DNA of 59,612 nucleotides, from the IMG/VR virus record IMGVR_UViG_3300030329_003631, positions 1-59,612 of that record. One strand, written 5' to 3'. Made by a program: the position numbers and the translations under genes. This document shows, piece by piece, positions 57,793 through 59,612 of the stretch (its first letter is position 1; each line of letters begins with the position of its first letter). The notes below the pieces were generated by a model. It was not told where the DNA came from, ran no database searches, and saw nothing but the letters and a program-made list of their open reading frames with translations. The stretch comes from a virus.

Positions 57793-59612
57793 TTATCTCA
57801 TAACTTTTAGGATCCTCATCTAATGGTGTGAAAGCTAAGTTATCTTCTAGCTCTAGGACTTTGTTAACAATATTACCTGTCATTCTTTTGTTTTTAAGTC
57901 TAAGATACACCTTATTAGCATGATATATAATATCATTCTCTAAGGAATCAAAATTACTACTGTTTTTATCTATCGTTAAAGATACAGAGAAGTACGCATC
58001 TGAATTATCTAATATCTTTTCTCCCCCTCTAACATAGAGAGATGTGTCTCTCAGGTGTAAAGGACAGCCTTTGGTGACATGATTCACAGCCATAATTGCT
58101 ACATTAGCTTCTTTAGCCAACTCCTTCAGTCTCTTGCTATTTTCAAAAGCAGTGAACACTTCATTATTTCCAAGTGTCTTCATCATATTCATACTATCTA
58201 CCACCGCAAGCCTAACCTTTTTACCTGAGCTCTCTTCTAAATCTCTAACAACTGTTATAAAATCTTTTATTTCTAAGTCATAGTTATCTACGATATATAA
58301 ATTGTTATTTAATTTGTCCTGTATTTTCATATTGATATTCTCCACGTCTTTCTCATCTAATGCTCCGAACTTTATCATATCTATAAAATCTCTATTGAAC
58401 AATCTTTTATATAATCTTCTATACATTTCTAGTGTTGACATCTCCATATTGAAATAGATACAAAGATTATCTTTTTCCATAGCGTTATAAACACAAAACT
58501 CTTGAGCCACTAAACTTTTCTTAGTACCTCCCTTTCCTATTATAGGATATACATTACCCTGAACCAATCCACCACCCATATCTCCATCAAATTCAACTAT
58601 ACCTGTAGGAACATGATTTGCTTTCTTGACTAAATCAAAAACTCTCATAGTTAAATCAGACATAGTATTAACATTCATCTTTTTAGATGAGTCACCTCTA
58701 ACTCTACTATGAGCAGAGTTAATTAAAGTCCTAAACTCAAACTCTTTTATATCTGATCCAGTGTCTTGTATAGTTTTGTCTTTTATTATCCTCATTATAT
58801 CAACGACCTCCTTATTCTTCATACCATCTAACGAAAATAATCTACAAGCTTGCTTAAACAGAGTGTTGTTTCTGTCGCCAATATTTGGAACAGAGAAAAC
58901 GGAAGAGCTAGTGTTAGTGCTATTAACATTGACACTGCTCCCACTGTTGATAGAGCTAGCCTCCATGAAATAATCGTGTAGCGTATTAGATTGCTCATAC
59001 TTTTTCTCTTTTCTGTTATACACTTTCAATTCTTTGCTTTCTATTGCAATCTCAGTCATACTTTTTGAACAGATTTCTTCCCAAGGGATAAAAATCTTGT
59101 AAAGCTTTGTTTTCTGGTGTAAAGAATAAGGTAGTCGTATTATTCTAGTTTTGTTATATATTTTTAAATCTATGCATTCAAAATTACTTATCTCCTCACA
59201 ATGTGAGTTCATATCTTTAACTAAGTTGGTTACGAATGCTTTTATCATATCAGGTAGATCTTTATCTATAAGGTCGTTAATTCCTATTACTTTCGTGTCT
59301 AACCCAACATGAAAACCCTTACCTCCTGAAAAATATATCTTCCATGAATCAGGTTCTATACCAAAAAACCTATCCATATAATTCACAAATCCTATAACTT
59401 CCTTTTTTGCTTTTTCTAAATCTTCTGAGTCAAAATCTATCCACAGCATTCTCATAGACACAATTCCGTTATATCCAGAGATACCTTTATTATCTTTAAC
59501 ATAAGAGTTAATATCATCTCCGAATTCATATAGACTTATGTAAGACTCTGAAGTCCTTACTTTTCTTTCTATAGATTCTAATTCAATTATATTACCTCTA
59601 TTAGATATAGAT
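57785..59612 (-). CDS. Primase-helicase (AEP primase plus RecA-like ATPase), 5' end cut by the window
   Basis: The frame stays open to the right edge, so the true start lies outside; a GTG at 59461 is only an internal codon. The N-terminal visible part shows archaeo-eukaryotic primase motifs: LWIDFD (about 59436-59453), SGGKGFHV (about 59305-59330) and an IRLPYSLHQ segment near 59130. The C-terminal part is a RecA-like helicase ATPase: IIGKGGTKKS near 58530-58560 as Walker A, AVVDSMNMM near 58195 as Walker B, and AVNHVTKG near 58080. The Walker A has Lys where Gly is normal. It would unwind DNA and prime synthesis. The last gene before the resolvase; it heads the visible leftward unit. Confidence 0.85.
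   Translation of the reverse strand, partial: SISNRGNIIELESIERKVRTSESYISLYEFGDDINSYVKDNKGISGYNGIVSMRMLWIDFDSEDLEKAKKEVIGFVNYMDRFFGIEPDSWKIYFSGGKGFHVGLDTKVIGINDLIDKDLPDMIKAFVTNLVKDMNSHCEEISNFECIDLKIYNKTRIIRLPYSLHQKTKLYKIFIPWEEICSKSMTEIAIESKELKVYNRKEKKYEQSNTLHDYFMEASSINSGSSVNVNSTNTSSSVFSVPNIGDRNNTLFKQACRLFSLDGMKNKEVVDIMRIIKDKTIQDTGSDIKEFEFRTLINSAHSRVRGDSSKKMNVNTMSDLTMRVFDLVKKANHVPTGIVEFDGDMGGGLVQGNVYPIIGKGGTKKSLVAQEFCVYNAMEKDNLCIYFNMEMSTLEMYRRLYKRLFNRDFIDMIKFGALDEKDVENINMKIQDKLNNNLYIVDNYDLEIKDFITVVRDLEESSGKKVRLAVVDSMNMMKTLGNNEVFTAFENSKRLKELAKEANVAIMAVNHVTKGCPLHLRDTSLYVRGGEKILDNSDAYFSVSLTIDKNSSNFDSLENDIIYHANKVYLRLKNKRMTGNIVNKVLELEDNLAFTPLDEDPKSYEING

Noticed and set aside
1-59612. Prophage, integrase, transposon, tRNA or restriction system
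   Set aside because: No integrase, repressor, attachment repeat, transposase, tRNA cloverleaf or methyltransferase motif was found; the gene set is of a lytic phage.

Overview
The window is most of an AT-rich, lytic-type tailed-phage genome whose host is very probably a marine flavobacterium or a close relative in Bacteroidota. Four lines of evidence point there. Promoter-like boxes fit the Bacteroidota -7 consensus TAnnTTTG, several in the extended form TATnTTTGC. Start codons lack strong Shine-Dalgarno sequences and have A/T-rich leaders. Several proteins carry flavobacterial signal peptides ending in a form like FSQ. One phage protein ends in what looks like a type IX secretion (T9SS) sorting signal. 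No integrase, lysogeny repressor, tRNA, CRISPR array or insertion sequence was seen.

Layout. Positions 1-545 hold no gene. They carry candidate divergent promoters, a repeat array built on ACTTAGT, a GC-rich palindrome and a candidate leftward small RNA with its own terminator; I read this as the control region between leftward early genes and rightward late genes. Genes at 546-54515 are all rightward (late). A small zinc-ribbon protein is followed by five tiny proteins that share the peptide motif R/K-x-x-Y-A-H-N-P/S (813-2321), a basic hydrophobic protein, an HNH-type protein and the large terminase (3581-5818). The head module follows: an abundant-looking structural protein, portal, scaffold-like protein and major capsid protein (5891-12322). 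Next come three adaptor or ring-like proteins and a 1668-residue nozzle or muzzle-like protein (12421-20659). Three putative internal/ejection proteins end in one gene of 13.8 kb encoding 4602 residues, which looks like a giant polyvalent protein with an embedded acetyltransferase-like domain and a degenerate zincin-like site.

Positions 37947-43523 encode fibre and receptor-binding proteins, two of which share a cysteine-rich C-terminal domain. Positions 43527-50945 form an envelope, secretion and lysis cassette: an outer-membrane-barrel-like protein, small membrane proteins including holin candidates, a staphylococcal-nuclease-like protein, an exported thioredoxin-fold protein without its catalytic cysteines, the putative T9SS cargo, a ParB-like protein and a DUF5675-type lysis candidate. 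Positions 50929-54515 encode small structural-looking proteins and a metallophosphoesterase.

From 54508 to the right edge all genes run leftward and are tightly overlapped: a ladder of microproteins, a DUF3310-like protein, an SSB-like protein with the tail tip DNLPF, a RusA-like resolvase and a primase-helicase cut by the window edge. The two transcription units converge at 54508-54515. This arrangement fits a circularly permuted genome in which the leftward early genes start near position 1, outside the window, and run round to 54508. The genes would cooperate as follows: leftward genes copy and process the DNA, rightward genes build a short-tailed particle with a large internal cargo, and the 43-51 kb cassette remodels and opens the host envelope. 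Virion architecture and crAss-like or T7-like parallels are inferred from gene order and sequence style, not from any search.
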